Source: Pseudomonadota bacterium
GTDB taxonomy: Bacteria > Desulfobacterota > Desulfobulbia > Desulfobulbales > Desulfocapsaceae
Length of the DNA stretch: 42,495 bases
Direction: 5' to 3'
Assembly (NCBI GenBank): GCA_018820855.1
Contig: JAHJNL010000004.1
Span: 1 to 42,495 of the forward strand
Numbering within the stretch: position 1 is the stretch's first letter; each line of letters starts with the position of its first letter. A model generated the notes under the pieces. That model saw only the letters and a list, made by a program, of their open reading frames with translations. It did not search any database and was not told the DNA's origin. The position numbers and the translations under genes were made by a program. Below, one piece after another: positions 9,044 to 17,228 of the stretch.

Positions 9044-10037
9044 ATTTCATTGTACCCCGTTGCATGGTTTTATCCGTTTTGACTTCCATTCGTCCTTCAA
9101 GCCCCAGTTCCTGCAGGCGCTTCATGTTTATTCGTTTCGGACCGACAAAGGCCGAAAGATCGCGATCCGAGATATGCAGCCGGAATCGACTTTCCGGCGG
9201 ACAGGAGGCAAGCAGTCTGCGCACCCGCCTGAACCAGTGACGGGCTGCCACCAATTCTCCGAACGAGGGATGATAGGGGCCTGCCAGAAGTTCTTTTTCA
9301 AGTGATGTTGAAGCCTGCAGGCCCATGCGTATAATTGTAATCCCAGCCTGATCCAGCATTTCTTTAGCCCGGCGGCAAAGAGCGATTGCCCGATTCATGG
9401 TCATGGGCCGATAAACGCCCCGACGATACTGTTCAGCCAGGCCGGAACCGTTAATGACCAATGTCGGATAGAGTCGAACAAAGGCTGGTCCGAGTTCTAC
9501 TACCTGCCTCAAGGTACCGAGAAAAGAGATACTTGTCTCCCCGGGAAGACCCGGCATAAGTTGAATCCCCAGCTCCATCCCCAGCTCTTTCAGGATCCGT
9601 GCAGCCCTTACAGAGTCTTCACTGCTATGCCCCCGCTGCGATGCCAGCAGCACCCTGTCATCCAGAGATTGCACGCCAAGCTCCACGGTCCTGACTCCAT
9701 TCTCCAGCAAAAACTCACATGCCTTCTCATCTACACAGTCGGGCCGGGTGGAGAGGCGAATAGAGGCCACCTCTCCTGTTCGGAGAAAGGGCTGGACAGC
9801 ACCCAGCAATTCCTCCTGCCGGGCCGGAGGCAGACAGGTAAAAGAACCTCCATAAAAGGCCACCTGCACCTCACTGTGACAGCGGGAATAGCCAAGCCAT
9901 TCTGCGATGGTCTGCCGAACCTGGGTTACACCATCTGCTTCCTGTTCTCCCTTTCCACTGATGGAGAGCTGATTACAGAAGAGACAATGACACGGACAAC
10001 CCTGGTGGGGGATAAAAACAGGAATAACGAGAGTCAT
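9030..10037 (-). CDS. Elp3/HemW-like radical SAM protein
   Basis: The protein has 335 residues. The cluster-binding motif is C14-x3-C18-x2-C21, just after the N-terminal strand VIPVFIPHQG. AFYGGSFT and the later GVQSLDDRVL and MPGLPGE blocks are typical of the Elp3/MiaB/HemN group of radical SAM enzymes. The C-terminal part (LHISDRDLSAFVGPKRINMKRL) is conserved in a family of unknown substrate, often annotated as oxygen-independent coproporphyrinogen oxidase-like. A heme-synthesis function is not supported by the sequence alone. It lies between rnc and the ABC-F gene on the same strand and overlaps the latter, suggesting a link to RNA or translation. Confidence 0.82.
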   Translation of the reverse strand: MTLVIPVFIPHQGCPCHCLFCNQLSISGKGEQEADGVTQVRQTIAEWLGYSRCHSEVQVAFYGGSFTCLPPARQEELLGAVQPFLRTGEVASIRLSTRPDCVDEKACEFLLENGVRTVELGVQSLDDRVLLASQRGHSSEDSVRAARILKELGMELGIQLMPGLPGETSISFLGTLRQVVELGPAFVRLYPTLVINGSGLAEQYRRGVYRPMTMNRAIALCRRAKEMLDQAGITIIRMGLQASTSLEKELLAGPYHPSFGELVAARHWFRRVRRLLASCPPESRFRLHISDRDLSAFVGPKRINMKRLQELGLEGRMEVKTDKTMQRGTMKYVIA

Positions 10038-10079
10038 ATTTGATATCGTTTCAGGGGGTCGGACATGACATGTATAAAT

Positions 10080-10146
10080 AAGGCTGAAGGAATAAACAGA
10101 TTACCGGTCTACAAACAATACAATGTCAAAAGATCCCTTCAGCCTT
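10080..10146. repeat. 11-bp perfect inverted repeat between rnc and the radical SAM gene
   Basis: AAGGCTGAAGG (10080-10090) and CCTTCAGCCTT (10136-10146) are perfect complements separated by 45 bases. In the transcript leaving rnc they would form a stem 17 bases past the rnc stop codon. No T-run follows, so a simple terminator is unlikely. A processing or stability element is possible. Confidence 0.7.
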
Positions 10147-10163
10147 CACTCCTTGAACCTCTC

Positions 10164-10907
10164 CTACTCTGAAAACCTGGCGAGCACATCATCGAGTTCA
10201 TTTAGGGTCGCTGCTGCTGCTCGCTGCTCCGCCTCTTTCTTCGATCCGGCCACACCGGTACCAAGGGGGGTATCACGAAACAGAACGGAGACAGTGAAGA
10301 CCTTCTGATGGGAAGGCCCCTCTTCTAAGTCAAGTTGATAGGAAGGAGCTTCATTAAACTTCTCCTGCAATGCCTCCTGCAGCCTGCTTTTGGCATCTGC
10401 CATCAGCAACTCTTCCTTTTTTGCAGCAATGGCCGGAATAAAAAAACGACCGACGAGCGCTTCCACTGTGATATAATCACTGTCTTCAAAGACTGCCCCT
10501 ATCAGTGCCTCATAGGCACAGGAAAGGATAGAAGACTTTTTTCGGCCATTGGACGCGTCTTCCCCTTTTCCCAGACAGAGGTAGTCTCCCAATTTAATTT
10601 CCCGGGCCATGGCCGCCAGATGACTCTCATTGACCAGAGATGATCGCAGACGGGTCAATTCACCTTCCTGCATGTCCGGAAAATGTCTGCACAGGATGTG
10701 TCCTATGACCAGGTCTAGAACTGCATCGCCAAGGAATTCTAAAATTTCATTGTTTTTATCGATCCGGGCCTGTTCAAAAGCAAATGAAGAGTGAATCAGA
10801 GCTTTTTGCAACAGGCGCAGATCGGTAAAACGATAACCAAGGACCTGTTCCAAAACCGCCAGGTCATTCTTGTTTCGTTGTACCAGTGAATCAATATCCA
10901 TCACCAT
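10164..10907 (-). CDS. rnc: Ribonuclease III
   Basis: The protein has 247 residues, normal for the family. The catalytic domain carries the signature NEILEFLGDAVLDLVIG (residues 53-69), including the acidic metal-binding residues. A double-stranded RNA-binding domain fills about residues 165-240 (RLQEALQEKFNEAPSYQLDLEEGPSHQKVF cut into its usual alpha-beta blocks, ending GSKKEAEQRAAAATL). It cleaves double-stranded RNA in rRNA processing and mRNA turnover. The ATG at 10907 and one two codons later both suit the AGAGGAAAA ribosome site. It is followed on the same strand by the radical SAM and ABC-F genes. Confidence 0.96.
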   Translation of the reverse strand: MVMDIDSLVQRNKNDLAVLEQVLGYRFTDLRLLQKALIHSSFAFEQARIDKNNEILEFLGDAVLDLVIGHILCRHFPDMQEGELTRLRSSLVNESHLAAMAREIKLGDYLCLGKGEDASNGRKKSSILSCAYEALIGAVFEDSDYITVEALVGRFFIPAIAAKKEELLMADAKSRLQEALQEKFNEAPSYQLDLEEGPSHQKVFTVSVLFRDTPLGTGVAGSKKEAEQRAAAATLNELDDVLARFSE

Positions 10908-10914
10908 TTTCCTC

Positions 10915-10942
10915 TTGTGAAAAAAACAAACTATGGTATAAA
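10915..10942 (+). promoter_or_regulatory. Promoter of tRNA-Cys
   Basis: TTGTGA (10915-10920) and TATAAA (10937-10942) are 16 bases apart. The -10 box lies 30 bases before the mature tRNA 5' end, a normal spacing for a precursor leader. Confidence 0.5.
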
Positions 10943-10971
10943 GTTCGGTTCGTGTCGCTCAGGCACATCCA

Positions 10972-11047
10972 GGCGGCGTAGCCAAGCGGCTAAGGCACTG
11001 GTCTGCAAAACCATGATTCAGCGGTTCAAATCCGCTCGCCGCCTCCA
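10972..11047 (+). tRNA. tRNA-Cys(GCA), CCA encoded
   Basis: This 76-base gene folds into a standard cloverleaf. The acceptor GGCGGCG pairs with CGCCGCC, followed by T and an encoded CCA. The D-arm is GCC/GGC, the anticodon loop CTGCAAA carries GCA at 11005-11007, and the T-arm AGCGG/CCGCT encloses TTCAAAT. It is a single tRNA gene lying between rnc and glgP, with its own promoter and terminator. Confidence 0.97.
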
Positions 11048-11055
11048 GGACTTTC

Positions 11056-11092
11056 AAGGCGATAACCACTAAACCGGTTATCGCCTTTTTTT
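11056..11092 (+). terminator. Rho-independent terminator of tRNA-Cys
   Basis: GGCGATAACC (11058-11067) pairs perfectly with GGTTATCGCC (11076-11085) around an eight-base loop and is followed by T7. It lies nine bases past the CCA end. Confidence 0.85.
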
Positions 11093-11103
11093 ATGCTCAA
11101 CAT

Positions 11104-11145
11104 AAAAAAAAGGGGGCAGGCTGAGCCCTACCCCCTAAAAAAAAA
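11104..11145 (-). terminator. Rho-independent terminator of glgP
   Basis: AGGGGG (11111-11116) pairs with CCCCCT (11131-11136), and AGG with CCT inside, around a six-base loop. Read from the minus strand the stem is followed by T8, and it lies about 60 bases past the glgP stop codon. Confidence 0.75.
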
Positions 11146-11200
11146 GCATTATAGCATAAAACGTGCTTTGCCACACCTTTTTCCTTTGCCGCCAGTCAGA

Positions 11201-13717
11201 TCAGGAAAGCTTCTCCACCGGAATCCCCCATATCTCCTCTGCATACTGACGAATGGTTCGGTCTGTGGAGAATTTTCCCATCCTCGCCACATTGAGTATA
11301 GCCATCCGCGTCCACTGCTCCTGATCGCCGAAGGCCTCCCCCACCCGTTCCTGGCATTCCAGATAGGATTCAAAATCGCGTAACAGGAGATAGGGATCTT
11401 GAGGATTCATCAGACTCTCCACCAGAGGCCTGAACAGCTCTTTATTACCACGGCTGAAAGCTCCATTACGCAGACTTGCCAGCACCTCTCTTACCACCGG
11501 GTTTTCATCGCAGATCAGCTGGGGCGAACGGCTGATATTCAGACGTTCATACTCGGCCTCTTCTGCTGTCAGACCGAAGATGAAAATATTTTCTGCACCC
11601 ACCTCTTCCAGAATTTCAATATTGGCACCATCCAGAGTACCGATGGTAAGCGCACCATTCAGGGAAAACTTCATATTACCTGTACCCGAGGCCTCGGTAC
11701 CGGCAGTGGATATCTGTTCCGAGAGATCTGCCGCCGGCATAATCACCTCGGCCTGGGAGACATTATAGTTGGGAAGAAAGACGACTCGCAGCCGCTTCCC
11801 GACCCGAGGATCATTATTAATCACATCAGCCACAGAGGTAATCAGCTTAATAATGAGCTTGGCTATCCAGTAAGAAGGTGCAGCCTTACCGGCAAAAATC
11901 ACCACCCGCGGTGCCAGATTCCGCTCCGGATGCTGGATCATCTGATGATACAGACTGATGATGTGCAGGCAATTCAGGAGCTGTCTTTTGTACTCATGTA
12001 TTCGCTTCACCTGCACATCAAACATGGCGTAGGGATCGACCTCCACTCCACAGAGCTCGCCTATGAGCATGGCCAGTTGCTTCTTGTTTTCCAGCTTGAC
12101 CTCCTGCCACTTCCGGCAAAATGTCTTGTCGTCCACCAGAGAAGCCAAGCCATGCAACTGATCCAGATCCGTGACCCAGCCGGAACCGATGTGGCTGCTG
12201 ATCAGCTTGGCCAGTCCCGGATTGGCCAGGAGCAGCCAGCGCCGGGGAGTGATACCATTGGTTTTGGAATTGAATTTGCCGGGATAAAACTCATTGAATC
12301 TGGGAAATATATTTTCCTTCAGCAGTTTGGCATGAAGCTCGGCCACACCATTAACCGAATGACTGCCGATGATGGCCAGGTGAGCCATTCGGATTTTTTT
12401 TCCCTCACCACTCTCCTCGATGATGGACATGGTCTGCAGCCGATGAACATCACCGGGATACTGTTGTTTGACACTATCCAGAAAGCGTTGATTGATCTCA
12501 TAGATAATCTGCAGGTGACGGGGCAGGACCCTGTCCATCATTTCCACGGTCCACTTCTCCAAAGCCTCGGGCATCAGGGTATGGTTCGTATAGGCAAAGG
12601 TGTGAATACAGACATTCCAGGCCTTTTCCCAATGCAGTCCCTCTTCATCCAGAAGCAGACGCATGAGTTCGGGAATGGCAATGGCCGGGTGGGTGTCATT
12701 GAGCTGAACTACTATCCGCTCACTGAATTTAGTAAAGTCGTGATATTTCTTCTTGTAGCGGCGCATGATATCCTGAAAGGTGGCCGCCACGAAAAAGTAC
12801 TGCTGCTTCAAGCGCAGCTCCTGACCCGCAAGATTGTGGTCTGGCGGATAGAGGACCTTGGAGATGGTCTCGGAACTGACCTTAGACTGCACAGCACCGA
12901 TATAATCACCGTGGCTGAAGTAGCTGAGGTCGAGTTCCCGGGACGCCCGGGCTGTCCACAAACGCATATTGATGACATGATTGTTTTCATATCCGGGGAC
13001 CAGGATGTCGCAGGGCATGGCCATGACATCTGTGGTGTCCACCCACTTCACCCGGTAATTCCCTTCGGTATCCTGGTAGGTGGAGAGACGGCCGTAAAAA
13101 TGGACGGGAAAGACCGGATTCTTCCGATCGAACTCCCATGGCGTCCCGTAACGCAGCCAGTTATCCGGGCTCTCCACCTGATAACCATCGATCAGCTGCT
13201 GGTAAAACAGGCCGTACTCATAGCGAATCCCATAGCCATAGGCGGGAATCTTGAGCGTGGCAATGGAATCCATGAAACAGGCGGCAAGACGGCCAAGCCC
13301 ACCGTTACCAAGAGCCGCATCCTCTTCCTCTTCGGCCAGGATACTGAGATCATAACCCAGCTCTTCCACGGCAGACTTCACCTGATCATAGATCCCCAGG
13401 TTGATGATAGCGTTGCTCAGCGAACGGCCAATCAGAAACTCCAGGGAAAGATAATAGACCCGCTTCTTCTCTTTATCGTAATAGGCCTTCTGGGTATCGA
13501 TCCACTTCTCGGTCAGAATGTCGCGAAGGGTATAGGCCAGCGCCTTATAGATATCACTCTTGCCGGCCCGCTCCGGGTCACGCCCCTGAAAACTCATCAC
13601 ATGGTGAAGGATATTTTTTTTCAGCGATTCCACTGTGGTCGGACACATTTCTGACGGCAGAATTTTACTTGCGGCCTTGCACTGCTTTGCTCTTTTTGGG
13701 GGGGACATTGTACTCAC
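11201..13717 (-). CDS. glgP: Glycogen/alpha-glucan phosphorylase
   Basis: The protein has 838 residues, the usual length. Family landmarks include YYLSLEFLIGRSL, EEEDAALGNGGLGRLAACF, QLNDTHPAIAIPELMR, the VKRIHEYKRQLLN block, and the pyridoxal-phosphate-lysine region GTEASGTGNMKFSLNGAL. It releases glucose-1-phosphate from storage glucan in the cytoplasm. The ATG at 13717 is preceded by AGGTG at six bases. No other glycogen genes are adjacent. A 10-bp inverted repeat lies in the leader, and a terminator follows the gene. The opposite strand is open for about 750 codons, but that frame has no domain and is a shadow. Confidence 0.97.
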   Translation of the reverse strand: MSTMSPPKRAKQCKAASKILPSEMCPTTVESLKKNILHHVMSFQGRDPERAGKSDIYKALAYTLRDILTEKWIDTQKAYYDKEKKRVYYLSLEFLIGRSLSNAIINLGIYDQVKSAVEELGYDLSILAEEEEDAALGNGGLGRLAACFMDSIATLKIPAYGYGIRYEYGLFYQQLIDGYQVESPDNWLRYGTPWEFDRKNPVFPVHFYGRLSTYQDTEGNYRVKWVDTTDVMAMPCDILVPGYENNHVINMRLWTARASRELDLSYFSHGDYIGAVQSKVSSETISKVLYPPDHNLAGQELRLKQQYFFVAATFQDIMRRYKKKYHDFTKFSERIVVQLNDTHPAIAIPELMRLLLDEEGLHWEKAWNVCIHTFAYTNHTLMPEALEKWTVEMMDRVLPRHLQIIYEINQRFLDSVKQQYPGDVHRLQTMSIIEESGEGKKIRMAHLAIIGSHSVNGVAELHAKLLKENIFPRFNEFYPGKFNSKTNGITPRRWLLLANPGLAKLISSHIGSGWVTDLDQLHGLASLVDDKTFCRKWQEVKLENKKQLAMLIGELCGVEVDPYAMFDVQVKRIHEYKRQLLNCLHIISLYHQMIQHPERNLAPRVVIFAGKAAPSYWIAKLIIKLITSVADVINNDPRVGKRLRVVFLPNYNVSQAEVIMPAADLSEQISTAGTEASGTGNMKFSLNGALTIGTLDGANIEILEEVGAENIFIFGLTAEEAEYERLNISRSPQLICDENPVVREVLASLRNGAFSRGNKELFRPLVESLMNPQDPYLLLRDFESYLECQERVGEAFGDQEQWTRMAILNVARMGKFSTDRTIRQYAEEIWGIPVEKLS

Positions 13718-13720
13718 CTG

Positions 13721-13807
13721 TATGTATCAGTTATGATTTTGCCTGCAGTCACCACTCCAGCGACCGACAGAGAACAGTTTCCGTACGTTTCCAAAACCTG
13801 ATACATA
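13721..13807. repeat. 10-bp inverted repeat in the glgP leader
   Basis: TATGTATCAG (13721-13730) and CTGATACATA (13798-13807) are perfect complements 67 bases apart. The copy next to glgP lies directly upstream of its AGGTG ribosome site, so pairing in the mRNA, or binding of a regulator to the two DNA sites, could affect expression. The function is inference. Confidence 0.6.
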
Positions 13808-13911
13808 TGGTACCAAATAGTTAGAAGAAAAGGAAAATAATAATCCAGGAACCACACATTATCAGCCTGGTGGTGGGGGGCAATCTCTTTTCAGCCCTGC
13901 ACAGAATCGAT

Positions 13912-13939
13912 TTGACAGAGGCGGGATCCTGGCTATACT
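13912..13939 (+). promoter_or_regulatory. Sigma-70-type promoter for the TPR-cysE-cysK operon
   Basis: A perfect TTGACA (13912-13917) is followed after 16 bases by TATACT (13934-13939). This is the best promoter match in the gap and it faces the plus-strand operon. Confidence 0.6.
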
Positions 13940-14124
13940 TTCCGGTAACAGTATTTCATATAAAGAAGAAGTATTGAGTGGATGGGTCTTGCTTCTCCCC
14001 TTTGTGAAAATTTTATGCTACAATGCAAGTCCAGCGACCCCTTACAGCACGGTGGGTTAACCATACCGGTCCCCCCCTCCCCATGAACTGCAACGCCTGA
14101 ACATTGAATAAAGGATAACAGAAA

Positions 14125-14763
14125 ATGACAGAAAAGAGCGGCTTGGTCAAAAAAGAAACCTTAATTTATGCCCTGCTTATCGGTTTTGTAGCAGGATTCA
14201 TCAGTGGAGCCATATTTGCCGTATACAAACTAAAACCCATCACTTCATCCCAACAAGTCTCGGGGACAGCCGCTACCGACACCTCATCCCAACTGAGCAA
14301 TCAGCAGATGGAGGCCATCGTCAATCTGGAAGCCGAGGTCACGGCCAATAAAGACAACGTAGAAGCCTGGACCAGACTCGGCCATCTCTACTACGATACC
14401 GAGCAGCCTACCCAGGCTATCAAGGCCTATACGCAATCTCTGGCTCTGCAGCCAAACAATGCAGATGTCTGGACAGACATGGGGGTCATGTACCGCCAAA
14501 ACAAACAACCCGATAAAGCCATTGAGTCCTTTGAGAAGGCCTATTCCATCCAACCCGGCCACGAACCCGCACGCCTGAACAAAGGAATTGTCCTGCTCTA
14601 TGACATGGACAAACCCCTGGAGGCCATTGCAACCTGGGAAGAACTGCTGGCCATCAATCCCCAGGCAAAGCTGAGCAGCGGCATGCCGTTGCAGCAGGCA
14701 GTAACAGAGATAAAAAAAGAACTCGCCTCCATGCCGAGAGCTGAAGAGCAGGAAGGGAAATGA
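14125..14763 (+). CDS. Membrane-anchored tetratricopeptide-repeat protein
   Basis: The protein has 212 residues. A single hydrophobic segment at about 13-35 (LIYALLIGFVAGFISGAIFAV) anchors it, with most of the chain probably periplasmic. Residues about 65-180 hold TPR motifs, clearest in AWTRLGHLYYDTEQPTQAI, VWTDMGVMYRQNKQPDKAI and ARLNKGIVLLYDMDKPLEAI. Such proteins are usually assembly scaffolds; the NrfG/CcmH-type TPR proteins of cytochrome c maturation are the nearest style. Its stop overlaps the start of the serine acetyltransferase gene (ATGA at 14760-14763), so the two are translationally coupled. Why a TPR anchor leads a cysteine operon is unknown. Confidence 0.8.
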   Translation: MTEKSGLVKKETLIYALLIGFVAGFISGAIFAVYKLKPITSSQQVSGTAATDTSSQLSNQQMEAIVNLEAEVTANKDNVEAWTRLGHLYYDTEQPTQAIKAYTQSLALQPNNADVWTDMGVMYRQNKQPDKAIESFEKAYSIQPGHEPARLNKGIVLLYDMDKPLEAIATWEELLAINPQAKLSSGMPLQQAVTEIKKELASMPRAEEQEGK

Positions 14764-15728
14764 CATCGAACATTCATATCCCGGAACACTGCGATCACGA
14801 GACATTCAGTTCCGCCTGCCTTCATGACAAGGTACCACCAGTGGTCAAAACCCTGGTGGCCGCCTGGAAGAGCGGAGACTGTTTTGAGCATGTGGGTCCT
14901 GTCCCCATTCCGTCGCACAGGGCGATTATCGACATCATCTACCAGGTCCGGCAAATCCTTTTTCCCGGCTATTTCACCAGGACCAAGATCTACGCCTCCA
15001 ACCTCGAGTATTATCTGGGAAAAGAGACCACAGAACTCTACGAGCGACTGACCGATGAAATCATCATGGCCATTCGTCACGACTGCCGCCGCACCAACCA
15101 GCCCTGCACTCAATGCGAAGAGCGGGGGCACCGTATGGCGCTCTCCTTTATCGAATCGCTGCCCGGCATCTCGGCCCTGCTCTCCACCGATATTCGGGCA
15201 ACACTGGCCGGGGACCCGGCAACCGCAAGTTCCGACGAGGTAATCTTCTGCTACCCCGGGCTGTTGGCCACTTCTATCTATCGAATGGCTCATGAACTCT
15301 ACCTCCTGCAAGTTCCCATCATTCCGCGAATCATGACTGAACACGCCCACAGTCTCACCGGAATCGACATCCATCCGGGTGCCTCCATCGGCCCGGGATT
15401 CTTCATCGATCATGGCACCGGGGTCGTTATCGGAGAAACCACGTTTATCGGATCCAATGTCCGCCTCTATCAGGGCGTAACTCTGGGGGCTCTGTCCCTG
15501 CCCAAGGATGCCGGGAAAACATTGCAGCATGTCAAACGCCACCCTACCATAGAAGATGATGTGATCATCTATGCCAACACCACCATTCTCGGTGGTGATA
15601 CTGAAATCGGTGCCCGATCAGTAATCGGCGGCAATATCTGGCTGACCGAAAGTGTTCCCTCTGACACCAGGGTTGTACTCAAACGACCGGAACTGATCTA
15701 TTCCGGAAGAAAAGGAGGGACATCGTGA
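14760..15728 (+). CDS. cysE: Serine O-acetyltransferase, long (EpsC-type) form
   Basis: The protein has 322 residues, longer than the 273 of E. coli CysE. The extra length is an N-terminal helical part (about residues 1-140). The C-terminal third is a left-handed beta-helix of hexapeptide repeats (IDIHPGASIGPGFFIDHGTG, then VVIGETTFIGSNVRLYQGV). The DIHPGA and DHGTG motifs hold the catalytic Asp/His residues. The enzyme converts L-serine and acetyl-CoA to O-acetylserine in the cytoplasm. It overlaps the TPR gene by four bases and is followed after 107 bases by cysK, which uses its product. Confidence 0.93.
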   Translation: MTSNIHIPEHCDHETFSSACLHDKVPPVVKTLVAAWKSGDCFEHVGPVPIPSHRAIIDIIYQVRQILFPGYFTRTKIYASNLEYYLGKETTELYERLTDEIIMAIRHDCRRTNQPCTQCEERGHRMALSFIESLPGISALLSTDIRATLAGDPATASSDEVIFCYPGLLATSIYRMAHELYLLQVPIIPRIMTEHAHSLTGIDIHPGASIGPGFFIDHGTGVVIGETTFIGSNVRLYQGVTLGALSLPKDAGKTLQHVKRHPTIEDDVIIYANTTILGGDTEIGARSVIGGNIWLTESVPSDTRVVLKRPELIYSGRKGGTS

Positions 15729-15835
15729 ACCGGCTTTTGCCGGAGTTAACAGTTGAGAGTGAAAGGTTACAGGTTACATAACACCCCGCTTTGCGGAGTA
15801 TCAATCTTAGTTCTTCATTGAAGGAGCCTTTGTCC
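15729..15835 (+). repeat. cysE-cysK spacer with two small GC hairpins
   Basis: CCGGC-TTTT-GCCGG (15730-15743) starts just past the cysE stop, and CCGC-TTT-GCGG (15786-15796) lies before the cysK ribosome site. Between them is an AG-rich stretch. It resembles a degenerate small palindromic repeat, but only one copy is visible here. Confidence 0.4.
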
Positions 15836-16777
15836 ATGACCTGTTCAGTAACCGCCACAATCGGCAACACTCCGCTTCTGTCTCTCTCCCGACTCTGTCC
15901 GGACTGCCGGGCCCGGGTTCTGGCCAAACAGGAATCCCGTAATCCCATGGGCAGTGTCAAGGACCGTATTGCCCTGGCCATGATTGAGGCCGGAGAACAA
16001 GACGGTCTGATCCGAAAAGAAACTACCATTATCGAGGCCACCTCCGGCAATACCGGCCTGGGTCTGGCCTTTGTCTGTGCCAACAAGGGACTCCCCTTAA
16101 TTCTCACCATGCCGGAAAGTATGTCTCTGGAACGGAGAACGCTCCTCAAACACCTGGGAGCCCGCCTCATCCTCACTCCTGCAGCCAAAGGCATGAAAGG
16201 AGCCATTGAAACAGCTGAAGAGCTGCTGCTGAATACGCCTAACAGCTTCATGCCCAGACAGTTTGACAACCCGGCCAATCCGAAAATCCATCGGGACACA
16301 ACCGCTGAAGAGATCTGGCAGGCCACAGCAGGGAAGGTTGATATCTTTGTGGCAGGGATCGGAACCGGAGGCACATTCACCGGTGTGGCCGGAAGGCTCA
16401 AAGAAAAGAATCCTGATCTCATTGCCGTCGCAGTGGAACCTGCCGACTCTCCGGTCCTCTCCGGGGGCAAGCCCGGGCCTCATAAGATACAGGGTATCGG
16501 AGCTGGGTTCATTCCTTCCATCCTGCAGACTGAATTCATTGATCAAATCATTACCGTTACAAACAGCGATGCCATCGACACGGCCAGACTGCTTGCCCGA
16601 TTAGAAGGGCTGCTGGTCGGCATTTCCTCGGGAGCAGCTGCCTGGGCAGCCATGCAACTGGCACAGCAAGAGGCAAACTGTGACAAAACCATTGTCACCA
16701 TCCTTCCGGATACTGGTGAGCGTTATCTGAGTACTGACCTGATGAGACAGGAAAAGTCAGGGAATACCTTTTACTGA
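15836..16777 (+). CDS. cysK: Cysteine synthase (O-acetylserine sulfhydrylase)
   Basis: The protein has 313 residues. The pyridoxal phosphate lysine is K42 in [11 protein letters not shown]. The substrate loop TSGNTG lies at 69-74, and the phosphate-binding glycine loop is GTGGTFTG. It condenses O-acetylserine with sulfide to give cysteine, the step after CysE, and sulfide would be plentiful in a sulfate reducer. I start it at ATG 15836, not the in-frame TTG at 15791, because GAAGGAG sits eight bases upstream and the family begins right there (IGNTPLLSL). The overlap of function and strand with cysE supports one operon. CysK rather than CysM is by overall resemblance. Confidence 0.95.
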   Translation: MTCSVTATIGNTPLLSLSRLCPDCRARVLAKQESRNPMGSVKDRIALAMIEAGEQDGLIRKETTIIEATSGNTGLGLAFVCANKGLPLILTMPESMSLERRTLLKHLGARLILTPAAKGMKGAIETAEELLLNTPNSFMPRQFDNPANPKIHRDTTAEEIWQATAGKVDIFVAGIGTGGTFTGVAGRLKEKNPDLIAVAVEPADSPVLSGGKPGPHKIQGIGAGFIPSILQTEFIDQIITVTNSDAIDTARLLARLEGLLVGISSGAAAWAAMQLAQQEANCDKTIVTILPDTGERYLSTDLMRQEKSGNTFY

Positions 16778-16804
16778 AATCACGGGCAAATCAGGACTCA
16801 CAAA

Positions 16805-16982
16805 ACTTTCCCCATGCACAGAACAATACACAGACGGCCTGCAGCAGCAGCCTCTCCTCCACCCAGCAGCATAGTGCTGCTTCACACTGTCTGGATACCA
16901 ACCCTGCATACTCATGGTGAGCTCCCCCCAACAAAAGAGTCAAGCCCCATACAAGCGTTGTGGCATTGAGGTTCGGGGAAGT
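16805..16982. ncRNA. Candidate structured small RNA, strand undetermined
   Basis: The ends of this 178-base segment pair: ACTTTCCCC (16805-16813) with GGGGAAGT (16975-16982), and ATGC (16814-16817) with GCAT (16963-16966). A few more pairs follow inward, broken by small bulges. Inside is a hairpin AGCAGCA-TAG-TGCTGCT at 16865-16881. Length and closed-end architecture recall 6S RNA, but I recognise no diagnostic 6S sequence, no clear promoter on either strand, and only a weak T-rich hairpin downstream on the plus strand. Confidence 0.25.
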
Positions 16983-17057
16983 ATCAAGCTGTTCTGCATT
17001 TGTCATCAGGAAATCCGCCGATTTTTTTCAAAATTTACTGTCCCCCCCCCTTCTCAT

Positions 17058-17087
17058 TTGACTCCTGACCTCTCTTTATCATAGACT
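17058..17087 (+). promoter_or_regulatory. Possible promoter of the plus-strand signalling genes
   Basis: TTGACT (17058-17063) and TAGACT (17082-17087) are 18 bases apart, about 140 bases before the first kinase gene. The match is moderate only. Confidence 0.3.
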
Positions 17088-17228
17088 ATTATCAGATGAG
17101 AGAATATGTATCTTTGTTTGCCCGTTACAGAATTTCCTCCTTAACCTTTATGGCGTTGCGATTATCACAAATCACCTGCCACGACACCTCATGCATTTGT
17201 TTTTGATCAAAAATCTAAGGCCTCGTTT

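Larger units (their letters stand above)
13718..14124. other. Divergent intergenic region between glgP and the cysteine operon
   Basis: This 407-base stretch holds no gene that I can support. It contains the leader and promoter of glgP (minus strand), with an inverted repeat listed separately, and a good sigma-70 promoter for the TPR-cysE-cysK operon (plus strand), leaving a 185-base leader before the TPR gene. That leader has a short C-rich tract near 14070 and no recognised riboswitch. Confidence 0.6.
16778..17228. other. Intergenic region between cysK and the signalling island
   Basis: This 451-base stretch lacks a convincing gene. A 71-codon minus-strand frame at 16791-17006 has no start signal or domain. 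The left half can fold into a long imperfect stem (see the ncRNA candidate). A short AAATC-CGCC-GATTT hairpin followed by a T-run lies near 17010-17030, and a run of nine C residues at 17042-17050. The right end should hold the promoter for the signalling genes. Confidence 0.6.

Noticed and set aside
9030-10037. Annotation as oxygen-independent coproporphyrinogen oxidase (HemN/HemW)
   Set aside because: The radical SAM core fits, but the C-terminal HemN domain is not visible and no heme genes adjoin it. I keep the general Elp3/HemW-like call.
11399-13654. Open frame of about 750 codons on the strand opposite glgP
   Set aside because: It is fully antisense to a well-conserved gene, has no recognisable domain, and no ribosome site. 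It is a by-product of glgP codon usage.
14598-15542. Minus-strand frame of 314 codons across cysE
   Set aside because: Antisense to serine acetyltransferase, with no domain or start signal.
16791-17006. 71-codon minus-strand frame in the cysK gap
   Set aside because: No ribosome site, odd cysteine- and leucine-rich composition and no recognisable similarity. The RNA-fold explanation fits the region at least as well.
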